Of a stretch of DNA of 6,764 nt, positions 5,332 to 6,764 are shown piece after piece (position 1 is the first letter of the stretch; each line of letters begins with the position of its first letter). The DNA comes from Acholeplasmataceae bacterium (GTDB taxonomy: Bacteria; Bacillota_I; Bacilli_A; Acholeplasmatales; Acholeplasmataceae): contig JAUSOA010000211.1 of assembly GCA_030656435.1 (NCBI GenBank), positions 1-6,764 of the forward strand. Reading direction: 5' to 3'. The position numbers and the translations under genes were made by a program. Under the pieces are notes generated by a model, which saw only the letters and a list, made by a program, of their open reading frames with translations, was not told where the DNA came from and made no database searches.

Positions 5332-5821
5332 CTGATTCTACCTCTTTTCCTACCTCGAGATCAAGAACCCATTCATCCTGTTTTTCATCTAGTTTGCGTT
5401 CCATAAGATCAAGTTCATCTTTTCTATCATTGAATGATCTCCCAAACCTAACTACCAATAAATACTTAGCACTATTTAAATCTGGTGGATAATATTTCTT
5501 AGTCTTTACTATCTTCTTCTTCGAACGACCATTTTGATCTTCAATTAACGTTTGAATCTCCTCATGCTCAAAACCCATAGCCTTTTTATAGATAGCACCA
5601 ATGAGATTATCTTTCATGTCTAGTTCGCCTTTTGCAAATGCTCTAGCAAATTCTACATGCTTGTTTTTAAGTTTTTGTAATGTCTTTTCTGATATACCTA
5701 AAACAGTAGCAATCTTCTCTTGGATGACATTCTTAGCAACTAACTCTTCAATTGTTCTTAATTTCTCTTTTAATATCCCTTGGTTTTCCCATCGTTCGAA
5801 TGAATCTAAAACCCTTGCCAA
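5324..5821 (-). CDS. Phage terminase small subunit-like HTH protein
   Basis: A 165-residue protein. Residues 23-54 include a helix-turn-helix (EKIATVLGISEKTLQKLK), followed by EFARAFAKGELDMKDNLIGAIYKKAMGFEHEE (57-88), a charged loop, and KKYYPPDLNSAKYLLVVRFG (108-127). This order, with an HTH, an 'A..KKA.G.E.EE' helix and a 'PPD..SAKYLL' block, matches PBSX-like small terminases, which bind phage DNA to start packaging. The C-terminus is acidic. The start is a TTG at 5821, chosen because AAAGGAG (5830-5836) lies 8 nt upstream and no in-frame ATG fits. It overlaps the next gene by 8 bp. No large terminase, portal or capsid gene follows, so the protein is an orphan in this window. It could be a prophage leftover or a domesticated DNA-binding regulator. 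Confidence 0.75.
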   Translation of the reverse strand: MARVLDSFERWENQGILKEKLRTIEELVAKNVIQEKIATVLGISEKTLQKLKNKHVEFARAFAKGELDMKDNLIGAIYKKAMGFEHEEIQTLIEDQNGRSKKKIVKTKKYYPPDLNSAKYLLVVRFGRSFNDRKDELDLMERKLDEKQDEWVLDLEVGKEVESDD

Positions 5822-5829
5822 ATCTAGTG

Positions 5830-5857
5830 CTCCTTTAGAGGGGTAAGTCGCTCACCC
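5830..5857 (-). promoter_or_regulatory. Shine-Dalgarno and leader hairpin of the terminase-like gene
   Basis: AAAGGAG (5830-5836) supports the TTG start at 5821. Just upstream the minus strand carries GGGTGAG, loop CGA, CTTACCC (5841-5857), a 7-pair stem with one G-U pair, 4 nt from the Shine-Dalgarno. It could tune access to the ribosome-binding site. A six-codon frame GTG...TAA (5855-5835) runs through the hairpin into the Shine-Dalgarno and may be a leader peptide or chance. Confidence 0.45.
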
Positions 5858-5872
5858 TTTCCTCACCTATAC

Positions 5873-5878
5873 ATTATA
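5873..5878 (-). promoter_or_regulatory. Possible -10 box for the terminase-like operon
   Basis: A perfect TATAAT lies about 50 nt before the TTG start. At 17-bp spacing the -35 position reads TATCGT, a poor match, so this is a weak or activator-dependent promoter at best. Confidence 0.35.
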
Positions 5879-6041
5879 TATTGGAGCCTATTTTTACGAT
5901 AGACATCTAGTGGCGACGTTTGCACAAAATTCATCTGATACATATTTGATATCTATTGCATTGAATAAGTAATCCATTTATTTCTGATAACATGCTTCAC
6001 ACGTCCGCTAACATAGATTATCGGTAATGAATAGGTTTTCC
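5879..6041. other. Non-coding spacer between two transcription units
   Basis: Apart from the -10 candidate at its left edge nothing definite is seen. One minus-strand frame is open from 6105 to an amber stop at 5953 and continues in frame for 29 more codons to 5863 (ending ...TSPLDVYRKNRLQYIMYR). It overlaps a strong terminator and lacks a Shine-Dalgarno, so I do not call it a gene, although the 3' piece could be a scrap of a phage gene. Confidence 0.4.
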
Positions 6042-6071
6042 AAATAAAAACACCAAGCGTTAGCCTGATGT
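6042..6071 (-). terminator. Rho-independent terminator of the COG2865-type gene
   Basis: On the minus strand ACATCAGGC, loop TAAC, GCTTGGTGT forms a 9-pair stem (two G-U pairs) followed directly by TTTTATTT. It begins about 43 nt after the stop at 6114. The other strand lacks a T-tract, so it works in one direction. It separates the right-edge gene from the terminase-like unit. Confidence 0.8.
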
Positions 6072-6113
6072 CATCATATACATTTAAATTGAAGATAAAA
6101 TACATTGTAATAT

Positions 6114-6764
6114 TTATCTGTTTTTGATTATGAAGTATCCGCCCGTCTTGGGAACCCCTTCAAATTTAATCAAAGATTTTTTCTTTAAGTCTGCAACCCT
6201 ATTTTCAACAATATTTATCGTTAGTTCTTGATGTTGCTTTTTAGCTATTTCTAATATTCCAGGAACTCTTAATCCAGGATGCTCTTTGATGATTTCAAGA
6301 ATAATTAACTCGAAATCTTTTGCTCCGTCGTTTGCTCCGTTTACTCCGTTTACTCCTTTGGTTGCACGCTCATGAAAATTCATGTTGGGAAGTTTGACTG
6401 TAAAAAAGGTATTACTTACAACAAAGAGAGCAGTCTCATTAAAACCTGGATAAGCATCCATGATGCGTCTTAACCCAGTTCCATAATTTTCAATTAAGTC
6501 TAGTTTTCCAAAAATATTGATCAATCCAGGATTTCTGAATGTTTGTTTACCCTGTAAAATGTCTTCAAGTGTAACTCCGCCAAATATTCCACCTGGTGAG
6601 GAAATTTCAACTCTATCATCATAAAACTCTACTTTTATATTGGATGGTCTAGAATAATCTGCATGACATAAAGCATTGATAACAGCTTCTCTTAAGGAAA
6701 CACCTGGAAATGATTTTATTTCAATTCTCTGAGGTTGGTAATCAACGATTTTTGCTGATGTGTC
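6114..6764 (-). CDS. COG2865-type ATP-binding / winged-helix protein, 5' end missing
   Basis: The frame is open from the right edge to TAA at 6114, giving 216 visible residues and lacking the N-terminus, where this family usually has an AlbA_2 (Schlafen-like) DNA-binding domain. The visible part holds a GHKL/HATPase-like fold: REAVINALCHADYS at 25-38 (N-box-like Glu26, Asn30, His34), VEISSPGG at 52-59, RNPGL at 77-81, and FGKLDLIENYGTGLRRI at 85-101. After a repetitive linker (about residues 134-147, GVNGVNGAND) comes a C-terminal winged helix with LRVPGILEIAK and a final GGYFIIKNR. Such proteins are annotated as putative transcriptional regulators or 'RecG-like' ATP-binding proteins, common in defence and mobile regions. 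A TTG at 6524 gives a shorter reading, but it lies inside the conserved RNPGL motif and is not a real start. A terminator follows at 6042-6071. Confidence 0.88.
   Translation of the reverse strand, partial: DTSAKIVDYQPQRIEIKSFPGVSLREAVINALCHADYSRPSNIKVEFYDDRVEISSPGGIFGGVTLEDILQGKQTFRNPGLINIFGKLDLIENYGTGLRRIMDAYPGFNETALFVVSNTFFTVKLPNMNFHERATKGVNGVNGANDGAKDFELIILEIIKEHPGLRVPGILEIAKKQHQELTINIVENRVADLKKKSLIKFEGVPKTGGYFIIKNR
6319..6357 (-). repeat. 9-bp tandem repeat in the inter-domain linker
   Basis: Four copies of a 9-mer, TTTGCTCCG or TTTACTCCG on the plus strand, at 6319-6327, 6331-6339, 6340-6348 and 6349-6357 (the last ends in T), with a 3-bp insert after the first. They encode the (G)VN/AN-D linker between the ATP-binding fold and the winged helix. 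Because the unit is a multiple of three, slippage would change linker length without breaking the frame. Confidence 0.75.

Noticed and set aside
5953..6105. 50-residue minus-strand ORF after the COG2865-type gene
   Set aside because: It has no Shine-Dalgarno and runs through a strong rho-independent terminator; the composition looks random.
6319..6357. CRISPR-like array
   Set aside because: The units are 9 bp, contiguous and coding; there are no spacers. No CRISPR-type repeats occur anywhere else in the window.
6114..6524. Separate 136-residue gene starting at TTG 6524
   Set aside because: The same frame stays open to the right edge and encodes conserved GHKL-like motifs; the TTG is the Leu in RNPGL.

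Overview
The window is AT-rich DNA from a low-GC bacterium that uses the standard code: TGG serves for Trp and TGA acts as a real stop. A Firmicutes or Acholeplasma/Erysipelotrichia-like host is plausible, but the sequence alone does not fix the taxon. Every supported gene lies on the minus strand, so transcription runs from high to low coordinates. The content is accessory: defence-like genes, an insertion sequence (IS) and prophage debris.

Left part (1-3010): a likely three-gene operon, read in the order ATPase, membrane protein, third gene. A 724-residue SMC/ABC-type ATPase starts at a GTG and has an unusual Walker A and a long C-terminal extension. It is followed after 99 bp by a 165-residue single-TM protein whose start is fixed by a perfect Shine-Dalgarno. 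That gene overlaps by 11 bp a third, helical ORF that runs off the left edge. A strong stem-loop sits between the first two genes. The set looks like an uncharacterised phage-defence or conflict system. That is inference; no substrate or phage target can be read from the sequence.

Middle (3063-4565): an apparently intact IS256-family element with a 395-residue DDE transposase, imperfect terminal inverted repeats and an 8-bp candidate target duplication. It sits 52 bp upstream of the ATPase start and carries an outward TTGACA. Abutting its other end is a ~120-bp remnant of a related, non-identical IS256-type element. The junction of the two ends assembles a good promoter (TTGACA, 18 bp, TAAAAT) pointing into the intact transposase.

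Right part (4566-6764): a gene-poor stretch with a G9 tract and nested palindromes, a good terminator, and a two-gene overlapping pair (unknown 122-residue protein and a terminase-small-subunit-like HTH protein). There is no large terminase where it would be expected, so this looks like a prophage remnant. Beyond another good terminator is the 3' part of a COG2865-type ATPase-fold/winged-helix protein, which runs off the right edge and has a 9-bp repeat array in its linker.
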